Shown here in pieces: positions 12,701 through 23,628 of a stretch of DNA of 64,000 nt. Positions within the stretch are counted from its first letter, which is position 1; every line of letters begins with the position of its first letter. The DNA lies in the NCBI GenBank assembly GCA_013397075.1, contig VWZS01000547.1, forward strand, positions 2,751,135 to 2,815,134, read 5' to 3'. The translations under genes and the position numbers were made by a program. This DNA is from Rhabdornis inornatus (taxonomy: Eukaryota; Chordata; Aves; Passeriformes; Rhabdornithidae). The notes under the pieces were generated by a model that was not told the DNA's origin, did no database searches, and saw only the letters and a list, made by a program, of their open reading frames with translations.

Positions 12701-14335
12701 GGAGGAGAGCAGTTGCTTTCTGCCCAATGTTCAGGCCTGCCATCAGAGCCTCGGGTGAGAGCATTTGCAGGCTTGAGCCGAACTGTTGAGCCAGGCCCAA
12801 CGCGGCAGCTGTGAAAGCACGTCCCCCTCACGGCCGCCACAGCACTCACCAGTGTGGGGCTACCACTGCCATTGCATTTCTGTTCAACAGAACAGAATTC
12901 TGTTCAACTCACTGCTCATCCAGGGCAAAAGCCTCAGACCCATCTCCCCCGATCACAAAGGCAACTTTCCTGCTTGCAACAGAACTTTCCCATTTAAACC
13001 CCAGCATCAGGGAGCAGCCTGGTTTAGTTCCAGGAGCTGGCATTTGACAGCAATCACTACTCAAACTTTGTATCGCCTACCACAACGCACAGAAACCTTC
13101 AGCGATCCTTCAACAAGCAGCATTAACTGCTGGCAACAAACTTAGAAGTGCTTTTCCTAAAAACAACCCTCTCTTCAAGCGCACAAACATGACCCGCACC
13201 CTTGGCAGAGGTACTTTTGCCTATGGAACACCAGGAGGATGACAGAACTCCATGGACACACTTGTCCAAAATACAGCTCGGGATTTGCTACCCCAGTGCC
13301 CCCCGGCCCCCTGAGCCCTACAGAACTTTCTGCAGATGTTGGAGTTCACACATCCAGCAGCACACAGAGCTCCTCGAGACACATGAGAACTTGCTGAACA
13401 GGACGTAATTAAGACTGAAGCATTCCAGAACAGCCCAAGTGAACTTCAAAAAAGAAAGAAGAAAGGAAAAAAAAAAACTAAAAAACACAAACCAAGACAC
13501 TGGCTACCAGAAGAGTCTAAAATGTCCCGCTGAAGAACTAAAGAACTGTAAACTGTATTTGTCCTGAGTTACAAAGAGCATTTTGCAGCAACTTGTGTAT
13601 CAGCCTTCCATATATTCCAGTGCTTCCACACAAGGGATTAACGTGGCTCAATCACCGACCTCACCTAGATATTCCCTAACAATTCTTATTAGATACTGTT
13701 TCTTTCTCGCTTATTTCATATATTTGCAGGCTGAGTAGAAAAGTTTTCCCCAAAAAACCCCTAAAGGACCGAAGCATCTGTAAACAGTTGCCAAATGCAG
13801 ATTGGGCAAGACGAAAAAACCCACAGAATTTATCAGCTCAATTATATTAGTATTTTTTTTTCAATCTATGAAAACGCAGCAGGCATAGCATGATTAACTT
13901 ATCACTATCCCCTCCACAAGATTCATTAATCTCTGAAAGCAGAAATTCAAGTCCAACAGACTTCGTGTTCTTCTGAAACCACTCTTTCAGGGATTGAATG
14001 AGTCGGAACACCGGGAGAGGCCAGTCCAGGCACACATGCTCTTGTGCACACACGTGTGTATTTACAACGAGCACACGCTGGCTGGAAACGAGACATTTTG
14101 ACGCGTTTTATTATCTACAAACCCATCACAATTGAAGAAAAGGGCACGCCAGAGACACTACACGACACAGACAAGTCACAGGGACTGCCAGGCATTTCGG
14201 CATACGAGCAACCCCACAACTTCAATTATCTGCAAACCGTTTGGGGTTTAAACGAAAATTGCTCGAAACAGTTTAAGCCACATGCCTTAAATGCCTCGGT
14301 CACAGGTTGGGAGGTAAAAAAAAGCACAAAGTATT

Positions 14336-14398
14336 AACTGGAGGGTAGAACTAGATGGTCTTCAAGGTACTTTCCAACGCAAATCATTCTATGACTAA
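14336..14398 (+). mobile_element. CR1 3'-tail fragment
   Basis: The segment holds AACTAGATGGTCTTCAAGG, then TTTCCAACGCAAATCATTC and a final TATGAC, which is the 3' end signature of avian CR1 elements in forward orientation. Only about 60 bases remain. A second, longer copy in the same orientation starts about 150 bases to the right. Confidence 0.65.
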
Positions 14399-14552
14399 AA
14401 AGCTATTAAGGAGTTTTTATTCCATAGTGTGTCACACACAGGGGCACAGTGAAAACGCCTGTGTCGGGCTATTAGTTGTGGGTAATCTGTGGGGTTTAAG
14501 GAGTATATAGAAACCTCAATTACCCCTCCAAGAAGGCACCTTCAGCTTTAAG

Positions 14553-14790
14553 CTGAAGGAGGGTAGATTTAGATTCGGTATCGGAGAGAAATTCCTTCCT
14601 TTGACGGTAGTGAGGCCCTGGCACAGGGTGCCGAGAGAAGCTGTGGCTGCCCCATCCCTGGAAGTGTCCAAGGCCAGGCTGGACAGAGCTTGGAGCAACC
14701 TGAGATAGTGGAAGGTGTTCCCCTTGGCAGGAGACGGAACAAGACGGGCTCTAATACCCCTTCCAACCCGAACTATTCCATAACTGTACA
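14553..14790 (+). mobile_element. 5'-truncated CR1 LINE, forward orientation
   Basis: A continuous match to the CR1 3' region runs through GTGAGGCCCTGGCACAGGGT, GAGAAGCTGTGGCTGCC, AAGGCCAGGCTGGACAGAGC and GGAGCAACCTGAGATAGTGG, ending CTTCCAACCCGAACTATTCC. The 5' part of the element is missing, as usual for CR1, and no reverse transcriptase frame is present. It lies just left of the inferred CREBBP promoter region. Confidence 0.85.
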
Positions 14791-14959
14791 ATAAGCAGGA
14801 TGGTCGGTGCTTCCCGTGCCTTGCCCTTCTCCTTCCCTACCAGCACCCCACTCACCTGTGCATCCCCATCACCCAAACCGAGGCACTAAAAACGAAGATG
14901 AAGGAGGAAAAGAAGGGAAACCCAACTCAAAAAACGTCTCTTTCCAACCGCTATTTATA

Positions 14960-15101
14960 GCCGGGACGGTACTTGGCGTACGGGTCCCGCCCGGTAACTT
15001 CGACTGCAGGAGGCCCAACCCACCCCCGCCAGGAACCGCGGCAGGGCGGGCGGTCCCCCCAGGCCCCCCCTCCGGCGGGGCGGTAGGGGCGGAGGGGGGG
15101 G
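14960..15101. promoter_or_regulatory. CpG- and G-rich flank, probable edge of the CREBBP CpG island
   Basis: GC content and CpG frequency rise sharply here (GGGACGGTACTTGGCGTACG, then GAACCGCGGCAGGGCGGGCG). The sequence then becomes G-runs (15077-15080, 15086-15089, 15094-15101) that stop at the assembly gap. A CpG island is the expected promoter type for the broadly expressed CREBBP gene. I do not see exon 1 coding sequence in the visible bases, so the assignment to CREBBP is an inference from position and composition. Confidence 0.55.
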
Positions 15102-15983
15102 NNNNNNNNNNNNNNNNNNNNNNNNNNNNNNNNNNNNNNNNNNNNNNNNNNNNNNNNNNNNNNNNNNNNNNNNNNNNNNNNNNNNNNNNNNNNNNNNNNN
15201 NNNNNNNNNNNNNNNNNNNNNNNNNNNNNNNNNNNNNNNNNNNNNNNNNNNNNNNNNNNNNNNNNNNNNNNNNNNNNNNNNNNNNNNNNNNNNNNNNNNN
15301 NNNNNNNNNNNNNNNNNNNNNNNNNNNNNNNNNNNNNNNNNNNNNNNNNNNNNNNNNNNNNNNNNNNNNNNNNNNNNNNNNNNNNNNNNNNNNNNNNNNN
15401 NNNNNNNNNNNNNNNNNNNNNNNNNNNNNNNNNNNNNNNNNNNNNNNNNNNNNNNNNNNNNNNNNNNNNNNNNNNNNNNNNNNNNNNNNNNNNNNNNNNN
15501 NNNNNNNNNNNNNNNNNNNNNNNNNNNNNNNNNNNNNNNNNNNNNNNNNNNNNNNNNNNNNNNNNNNNNNNNNNNNNNNNNNNNNNNNNNNNNNNNNNNN
15601 NNNNNNNNNNNNNNNNNNNNNNNNNNNNNNNNNNNNNNNNNNNNNNNNNNNNNNNNNNNNNNNNNNNNNNNNNNNNNNNNNNNNNNNNNNNNNNNNNNNN
15701 NNNNNNNNNNNNNNNNNNNNNNNNNNNNNNNNNNNNNNNNNNNNNNNNNNNNNNNNNNNNNNNNNNNNNNNNNNNNNNNNNNNNNNNNNNNNNNNNNNNN
15801 NNNNNNNNNNNNNNNNNNNNNNNNNNNNNNNNNNNNNNNNNNNNNNNNNNNNNNNNNNNNNNNNNNNNNNNNNNNNNNNNNNNNNNNNNNNNNNNNNNNN
15901 NNNNNNNNNNNNNNNNNNNNNNNNNNNNNNNNNNNNNNNNNNNNNNNNNNNNNNNNNNNNNNNNNNNNNNNNNNNNNNNNNNN
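15102..15983. other. Assembly gap, 882 N
   Basis: This is unsequenced. The gap begins inside a G8 run and ends at a pyrimidine-rich repeat, the kind of sequence short-read and PCR-based methods lose. CREBBP exon 1, which in mammals encodes about the first 28 residues, is not found anywhere in the visible window and most likely lies here. Any open frame drawn across the gap is meaningless. Confidence 0.98.
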
Positions 15984-16850
15984 CAGAGTGCTTTTCTTCC
16001 TCCTCCAAGTCCTCGCCTCGGTCTTTGCTGTTTGCTCCTGTCGGGGCTCCCCTTCAGGACCCCAGAGCTGTCCCCTCGTAGTGTTCCGACTCCCCTCAGA
16101 TGTCTGTTCCCCCCTCACAGCGTCCCCCGCACTCTCCCCTCAGTCTCACCAGAGATGTCTCAGTGCTCCCCTCACAGCGACTCCTACAAATCTTCCCCAC
16201 AGTCCCCCTTTCCCCTCAGTCCCCTCACAGAGACCCCCACAATCTCCCCTCACAGTCCCACCATGGACGGCCCATTGGCCCTTCAGAGTCTCCCCTCAGA
16301 GCCCTCACTTCAGTCATTCACCAGCCTTCTCCCCCAGAGTCCCCTCTCTGACTCCCCTCATATGTTGCAGTGCCCCCTCACAGTGTTCTCTCCAAGTCTC
16401 CCCATGATCCCCCCTTCCCCTCTCACTCTTTTCAGAGTCACCCCCACAATCTCCCCTTTCAGTTCCACCACGGATGGCTCAATGCCCCCTCACAGTCTTT
16501 TCTCCCTCATACTCCTCAATTCCATCACGGATGTCCCCTCTCGGTCTCTCCCTCAGTCGTCCTCAGTTTTCCCTCTCAGACTCCCATCAGTCCCTCTCAG
16601 TTACATTTCCAGTCTGCCTTCTCAGTCTCCCCATGGATGTCCCCTCTCAATGCTCCCCTCACAGCCATCCCCCTCACAGTCTCCTTTCTCAGTTTCCCCC
16701 CAGTCACCTCTCCACTTCCATTCAGTCCCACAGAGATGATCTCTTTCAGTTTCCCCTCTCAATCTCACTGTGGACGTTCCCTTTCAATTTCCCCCTCACA
16801 ACATCCCCTCCCAAGCTCTCTCTCAGTGCCCTCATGCCCTCAGAGCAGCC
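15984..16850. repeat. Pyrimidine-rich degenerate minisatellite
   Basis: The + strand is a long succession of C/T blocks ending in CAG or CAC, with a core close to TCTCCCCTCACAGTC repeated every 15-20 bases with much variation. A higher-order unit is visible: ACCCCCACAATCTCCCCT followed by a CCAC-GGA-GGC block occurs near 16233 and again near 16441, about 208 bases apart. Related ATGGATGTCCCC or ACGGATGTCCCC blocks occur near 16525 and 16632. The lack of stop codons leaves all three forward frames open for long distances, but this is a composition effect. The repeat lies upstream of the inferred CREBBP promoter. Confidence 0.8.
16195..16224 (-). promoter_or_regulatory. Canonical G-quadruplex motif on the CREBBP sense strand
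   Basis: C-runs on the + strand at 16195-16198, 16204-16208, 16212-16215 and 16221-16224 give, on the minus strand, four G-runs of at least four with loops of 5, 3 and 5 bases. This satisfies the usual G-quadruplex definition with four-tetrad potential. It is inside the minisatellite, about 210 bases from the gap edge. Formation and effect on transcription are not shown by sequence. Confidence 0.7.
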
Positions 16851-17808
16851 ACACACGAGGGCAAGCATCCCATTGGAGCTGACCCACTCCCAGGCACCAG
16901 CATCAAACCCAGCCTCACTTTACAAACACTCTGTCTAGACAGACTTTCCCAGCCCAAAACAGGTTTAGAAGACCAGAGCTCACAAACTTCCATAGATTTC
17001 CATACTGGTTCCCAACCTGAGAATCAGGTCCTATAAGCCCCAGTGACGTGTGTGGCAGCAGAGCTCCTTGTACCCAAACTGGTTGCTTGGGGCTGTTTTC
17101 ATCACCTTCATGTTGGAATGTCCTCCAAGGGCTGCCACAATGGGAGGACAGGCTGGAGAAGGCTGGACACAATTCTAAGGGTGTGCTGACGAGCTCCATA
17201 AGCTGAGACGGATTCAACAGCAAGAATTTATTGGTTTAAAGGAGATCTATAATGACAGATTCTTTTGCAAAGAGTAAGTCTGCCTTTTGTTTACTGCAAA
17301 ACTCGAATTCATCACATTTACTTCTACATTTACATTAATTTCATTACATTTACTTGCAAATTCTGTATTTATTTACATGGTGCCTGTCCTTGCTGAGGTC
17401 TGGCTGTAATCACGTGGAGGTCTCTGACAGGCCTATGCTTCTATCACTGTATTACTCATTAGTTACACAAGTAAGGGCTCTCTGGTTATGCCTGCTTTAA
17501 TTTCCTTCAAAAGTTCCCATCTGTTTCAGGATGTTTCAGTGTGGGACAGGGTTCGGTGCCTCACAGATATAAAAGCAGCAGCTCTGGTCCAGCAGCATTT
17601 TACTGTGCTATAAAGCATTTATCCCAGTTTAGGTTAAAGGAAAATATTTTGCAGTTGGAGGTGAGGGGTGGGAGTCAGGTCAGACTCTAAGGTACAGCCC
17701 AGGACAGCAGTGTCTTTTCCTGGCTTGTGCTTCAGCTTTCTAAGAAGTTTGGTTGGTGTATTTCGAGCTTCATCTTAGATCACTCTTTGTGCTTGCTTTG
17801 GCCATTAC

Positions 17809-17913
17809 AGCCTGGGCAACCTGAGCTAGTGGAAGGTGTCCCTGCCCATGGCAGGAAGGTGGAATGGGCTGGTGTTTAAAGTCTCTCAAACCCAAATGAG
17901 TCTGTGGTTCTAC
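17809..17913 (+). mobile_element. CR1 3'-tail fragment
   Basis: The stretch contains GGGCAACCTGAGCTAGTGGA, then AGGTGTCCCTGCCCATGGCA, AATGGGCTGGTGTTTAAAG and a degenerate CCAAATGAGTCTGTGGTTC end. This is a forward-oriented CR1 3' end about 100 bases long. Confidence 0.8.
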
Positions 17914-20900
17914 AATTACATCACCTATGGATATGCTGGAATGGCTGACACCAGGAGCCCTCCACAGCACTTTGCTCCCCTCATGACCCCCTTCCCTGCT
18001 GCAGCCCTAACTCTGCAGCTCCAGGATAAAGTCAGGATGGAGATTTACCACTGGGGACAGATCCTGAGCAGTCTCACAGCTACTGCCCGTCTCCAGAGGA
18101 TGTTCATGCTGCCTGGTGCTGGGCAGCACACCTGTGTTACACCAGTACTGCAGCCCTGACCACATAGCTGCTGAGCCAGGGCCATGACAGCCCCAGTGCT
18201 GTGACAGGAGCTGCTGTGTCAGTGCCTCTGAGGGAAATGCTATGGTACCCACTGTTGGGAATGGAGAGAAAAGCAGAGGATGTATGGCGGCCATGATTAG
18301 CTGGGAGAGCTCCTCTGTCTCTACAGCATGTGCCAGGCTTGCCACATCGGTGAAGTCAGAGTGGGGCTGTGAGTCCCAGGAACAGAGTGGGAGGGAAAGG
18401 AGGTGCTTTGGAGGGAGGGAATCCTTTACCCCAGGCAGTAGGGGCAGAGGAGGAGGATCCTACTGCCACTGTGTCCTGCAGCTTCTCTGTACTGCAATGT
18501 CCCCTTAGGATGGCCCCAGCTGCCCCAGCCATGGGATCAGAACAACACTGGGTTAATGGCAGGAGGGAGAGGAAGACCTTGGCTGTTATCCACTGCCCCT
18601 GGAAAGAGGGCTATGATTAAATACCCTGAAGGCCTAATGGTAGCGTGGGATACCACAGCCCTGTGGTATCAGTATTGCAAGACTTGCAGGGCCTCATCCA
18701 CTGGTAATGCCAAACACGGAACAAGCTCCAACGGAGAAGCAGGATTTAATGAAGAGAAACTCTTTGAAAGACACTATATATCAAATACATCAATATTCCC
18801 AGTCTGGACCCCAGTGCATGGCTCCCTGCTCCCCAGCTGATGGGTAAGCCCTTGAAAGGATTCCTGAGGCCTTCATTTGTGGTGCTCAGGAGGGAGAGTG
18901 AAGCAGGTGCTCAGTGGATAACTCCTTTATTCAGGGACTAGTTCCAAAAGAAATTGCATAATAAAATCTGCACTGCTGCAGCCCATTGCCAGACTTCCTG
19001 TCTCCAGAACTAAGCTGCTTAAAGACACAGTTCCTGAGATCCTACCTTCCTTCCCCAGCTAAAACATGGAAGAATAATTTCTGTAGCTTGTGACCTCAAA
19101 ACCTTACAGCCAAACAATTAGCAGTGTTTGAATAACTTCTGAGGAGCTCTGCCCCGTAACTTGTAGCCACTGTGGCACCACCAGAGGAGTTCTCATTGGG
19201 ATTGGGAGTCTGTTTTTCCCAGTAATGTTATGTCCCAGCACCTGGTGGCCTTACCATCTTCATGTGCTGCCAGAGTTGTTCCAGGGTGGAAGAAAAGCCC
19301 AGAGCCTGTTGCCTCCTCTCCTGCTGGCTGCTGCAGAAGGTGCCGCCTATTCTTTCTCCAGGCACGTCTGTTTACACACACCCTGCACTCATGGGATTGT
19401 GGAGCAATTTTATGTGAAATAACTGTTGTTTCTGGCTTCTGATTTTCATTGTGTGTGTGAATTCCGTGGTGTTCAGGAAGTGGTGGTAACCCAGGGACCG
19501 CAATCACAGCACTGTTTTGTGTTTAGCTGTGTGTCTGTGAACTTCTGCAAATCCTTGGCTCCTTGGGCTACAGAGCCTGACACGTCCCAAAGGGTGTCTT
19601 TGCTTCATTTCATGCAGAAAGAGTATTTGCAGGTGGCTAAACATGTTCTGTGGGTGATATCCCACAAGCACCAGTCAGATCTGATTCTGCTCTCCTTTTC
19701 AGTAAGTATTCATTAATGTAAAGCCATTTCCTACCTATTTGTTGAATAGACTCTGTTGGGGACTGGATGCAGACTTGGACTTTTCTGCGAATTGCTCAAA
19801 ATCCTGCCCATCATCTGTCAGGACCATCTAACTCTGATGTGGAGCAATCCCCCAAGTAATGGCTAAGGCTATCTCACCAAAGCGAGAATAGCAGTTCAGG
19901 AAAAACAGAATCTTCTGTCATCAGCATAACTGAATCTGTCACTCTGAGGGGTCCTTCTTTCTTAAGTCCCAAATGTGAAGCCTTTTTGCTGGAGTTGCCT
20001 GTAACTTTGCCATGCCTGACAAACTATTAAGAAAAATCTGTATCAGTCTTTGTGCTCTCTCTCTGGGTTGTTGCTTGACAAATCCCAGACTTTGTCTGAG
20101 AGACAACAGTCCATTTGCTTTATTTATAAAGTAAACTGCTACAAAAATGCCTGTCTTTGGGCTCTGCTGCATTATAGTTTCTCATCTCTCTGACACCAGC
20201 TTGCAACCTGCCCCACTGTCAGTTTGAAAATCATATTCCTACCCATAAAATAGTAATCTGGGTAATCTGGGCAAGTTTAGAACCTGCCAGCTCCCTTTTA
20301 GCAGTTGCAATTTGTGGTTTATGGGTGGTTTCAGCCAACATGGGCCAAAATAAAGGCACAGAACATTTTTTCCCCTGCAGATTGTGGTGAAAGATCCCTT
20401 CTCTGAGCACAGAGAAAGGCAGGATGCCCATAGATACACTCTGGCCACTTGAGAGGGGAAGATTTCAGTGTTTCCCACCTCCTTGACTTGTCCCCCAGTT
20501 AAAGATGTGGCCTTCCCATTGCACCATCAGTAGGAGAGCTCTTCACAAGCTCTTCAGGTGCTGTCACTCACAGCTTGGCATGAGCTGAATTCCAGATGCA
20601 CAGTCCGAGCCTGGGCGCTGAGCTGTGAGCTCAGGCATGAGCACTGCTCACACTCCCTCTGCCAAATTCACAGCAGGCTCCACCTCTTGCCTGAACCCCC
20701 ATCTCAGAGCAAGACCTCATCCTTCCCACCAGGGCTGGTGCTTCCCTCCATTCATTCTGTTCCCTCCACACAGTTCAGAGCAGTGGCCTGAACAGTGGCA
20801 GTGGTCAGCATCTTCAAACCTAAGGGATTGGGTGATTCCTCATCCCTTGAAAAGTGTCTCAAGGTTCCTCCCATCCATTTTCTGTCCTCTGCTCATTCCA

Positions 20901-20939
20901 TGATGGCATCACAGAGACAAGATCTTCCAGTACCTACAG

Positions 20940-21250
20940 GGAACTGGAAGGAAGGATGGGGCAAGATTATTGACAAGAGCATGTAGTGACAGAACAAGGG
21001 GGAATGGGTTCAAACTGAGAGTAGGTTTAGCTTAGATACTAGGGAAAAATTCTTCCCTATGAGGCTGGTGAGGCCCTGGCACAGGGTGCCCAGAGAAGCT
21101 GTGGCTGCCTCTGAATCCCTGGACGTGTCCCAGGCCAGGCTGGACGGGGCTTGGAGCAGCCTGGTCTGGTGGAAGGTGTCCCTGACCATGGCAGAGGGGT
21201 AGAATGAAATAAGGTTTAAGGTCCCTTCCAAACAACACTATCCTATGATC
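20940..21250 (+). mobile_element. 5'-truncated CR1 LINE, forward orientation
   Basis: The match runs from the ACAAGAGCATGTAGTGACAG block through AATGGGTTCAAACTGAGAG, GGTGAGGCCCTGGCACAGGG, AGGCCAGGCTGGACGGGGC and TTTAAGGTCCCTTCCAAACA to CTATCCTATGATC. This is the order of a forward CR1 3' region. No coding domain survives. The left limit is uncertain by a few tens of bases. Confidence 0.85.
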
Positions 21251-22165
21251 TGGAATCAAGTGCTCAGCACTTTTGACCACACTAAGCATTGCTCCTTTCA
21301 ATTCAATGCCATCCAAGCATTTATTAACCTACTTGGACACACTGCACATGTCTTTTAATGGAAGTAATTAATTACTATAAATCTCATAGTTCTTTTTTTT
21401 TTCTGTCTCTACATATAGCTTGCATTTTTTTCTTATCAGTAGCAATGCTCACAGCAATGCATTGACTTCACATAAGTGTCTGGGGTGGCATTTGGAAATG
21501 CCCTCCTTGTGTTCTGGCTGACAGTCCTTATTTTTTGCTGCAGCAAAATCTGGTATTCCCAAGAAAACTCTGGCCAAGCCCACAGTCTCACCACCATCCT
21601 GTTAGTCACCTGTGTGCAAAACTCTGCTGAGCCACTGTCAAGCGAGGCCATGGGGACACTGGTGGCATTTTTCCCTGCTCTGCCATTGTCCCGGTTGGTG
21701 GAGGCAGCTGCAAGAGTACGGCTCTGCAATTCCTCCTGCTCCCTTCAGCCTTGCCTGTCCCTCTTCTCTTCTTGCTATCAGTCACAGCTTTAGTGCAAGA
21801 CTTGGTTACCTCAAGGAGCTTCATTCCTGGGAAATTTTCTGTACCTTCTCAGTGTTAATCCTGGATCCCACACCAGCCTTTAAGCTTTTTGCAGTGGATT
21901 CAACTCCTCACAACTTTTGAAAAGCTTTATTTTTCATCAGAGACTCTGCTGAACTCCCATAGTCATCCAGAGAGCAACCCCAAGCTCTTTTGCAGTGTCA
22001 GCCTCTCTCTCTCTCTGCTGAGTTAAAAGACATCTGTGAAATGCTTTGGATTTAGGTGGCAGACAGGTCCCTCAGCCTCTGCATTAGGCTCCAAGAGTTA
22101 ACTCTGCCCAAGTTCTTGGAGAATGGTACAGACTCAGGTGGCCGTTCTGGCACTGCCACATGCAG

Positions 22166-22385
22166 TCATAGAATCCCAGAACGGTTTGGATGGGAAGGGA
22201 CCTTAAAGCCCCTTTGTTCCAACCCTGTGTCATGGGCAGGGACACCTTCCACTATCCCAGGGTGCTCCAAGCCCTGTCCAGCCTGGCCTTCAGCACCTCC
22301 AGGGATCCAGGGGCAGCCACAGCTTCTCTGGGCAAACCTGCGCCAGGGCCTGCCCACCCTCACAGGGAAGAATTTCTTCCAGTGG
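22166..22385 (-). mobile_element. 5'-truncated CR1 LINE, reverse orientation
   Basis: It starts TCATAGAATCCCAGAACGG, the reverse complement of the CR1 terminal octamer region, then continues with GGGAAGGGACCTTAAAGCCC, GGGCAGGGACACCTTCCACT and GATCCAGGGGCAGCCACAGC. It ends within the CACAGGGAAGAATTTCTTCC block. Confidence 0.88.
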
Positions 22386-23455
22386 ACTGTGCACTCCTCC
22401 CATGGAGGAAAGGGCCCCCAGCAGCGACCAGGAAGCCTTTCTGGGCTGGGTCTTGGAAAACTGTCCTGCTGAACCAGTTCCAATTTGTATGAAATTCTTC
22501 AATATTCATCAGGGCAGGGAGGGCATTGAGCTGGGTTGACAAGGGGAATACATTAACTGCCTGTTTGTGCCTCCAGCCTCACTCTTCCCCTACCACAAGA
22601 GTTCTTTCCTTGCTTTGGGTAAAAAAGCAGCAACATCCACAGGAGTTTGAAGCTCAATGCTCACTGGTTTGGGACAAGTAGGAAGTGGTACTGGCTCAGC
22701 CTCACATTGCCCCACAAGTTGGATGATGATGACTTTTCACCCTTTTTCTAGCAGATAAAAAATTGTGGAAAACTTCACCTTCTGCAGGTAACTCTGGTGT
22801 GTTCAGGGCTTCAGTAAGTACTCAGAAACCCTCCCAAAGTTTCAGCTTTCAGAATTTGGAAAGCACTGAAACCCACAGATCTATTGATTGACAGTGAAAA
22901 CACCTAATTTCTCTGCTGTGTGAGCAAAACTTTAAAAACAGCTTTTACCTCCACAATTTGGAAAACAAAGGGAGTAAGAAAGGACAACATTTCTAAAACA
23001 CATCAATCCACTCACCTTCCCCTCGGCAAATTTTTCACATGTTTGATTCAAACCAAATTCTTTATTTTTTCTTGTTATGGCAACAACATAGTTGTTCAAA
23101 GTTCAAAGGCTCCACTATTTCTCCAGCCCTGTGGTTCTCTCAGGCAGCTTTTTGGGCAGCTGGGTGCATCTCTCATGTATCCCAGTTGGATGCATCTTGC
23201 ATCCCTCCTGTCTCCTTGTTTTGGCTGCCTGAATCATACCTGACACTTCTTGGGGTGCCCAGCAGAGAGCCAAACCCAAACCTTTCCTGGTGACTCAGTC
23301 CAGAATTTCTCCCAAATACAACATAAGGGCTTTAGCTGGAAAATCTTTTTTCAGCATTAATCATATTTCACTGTAAGTTTGCACAAGCTCCTAAACAATG
23401 GATTGAGGTGAAAGTAGAACTAATTATTGTCATTATGACTTCTAGCTCTTAGAAA

Positions 23456-23628
23456 TATGGAATGACAGACCGGTTTGGAAGGGACTTTGAAGACCATCCT
23501 GTTCCAGCCCCTGCCATGGGCAGGGACACCTTCCACTGTCCCAGGTTGCTCCAAGTCCTGTCCAGCCTGGCCTTGGACACTGCCAGGGATCCAGGGGTAG
23601 CCACAGCTTCTCTGGGAACCCTTTTCAG
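23456..23628 (-). mobile_element. CR1 3'-end fragment, reverse orientation
   Basis: The blocks GGTTTGGAAGGGACTTTGAA, TGCCATGGGCAGGGACACC and CAGGGATCCAGGGGTAGCCA appear in the order of an antisense CR1 3' end. The match breaks off after TCTCTGGGAACCC. Confidence 0.85.

Larger units (their letters stand above)
1592..15101 (-). other. CREBBP: CREBBP intron 1 (inferred), non-coding
   Basis: This is non-coding sequence between the exon 2 acceptor and the GC-rich gap flank where exon 1 is inferred. It is AT-rich, with many short spurious open frames and none I recognise. It contains the perfect hairpin at 2064-2119, a 16-bp palindrome at 3692-3707, a 17-base A run at 5247-5263, an old CR1-like fragment near 6.45-6.76 kb and two CR1 tails at 14.3-14.8 kb. 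A/C-rich patches occur near 10.83-10.87 kb and a purine-rich patch near 13.44-13.48 kb. Its intron status rests on the inferred position of exon 1. If exon 1 lies further right, the intron is longer. Confidence 0.65.

Noticed and set aside
14807..16118. Open frames of about 380-420 codons spanning the gap region
   Set aside because: They are read through 882 N bases and have no meaning; the visible ends do not match the CBP N-terminus.
15988..16938. Long overlapping open frames on the + strand in all three frames (up to 235 codons), Ser/Pro-rich
   Set aside because: They lie wholly in the C/T-rich minisatellite, where stop codons are rare by composition. All three frames are open at once and the products are low-complexity Ser/Pro/Gln strings.
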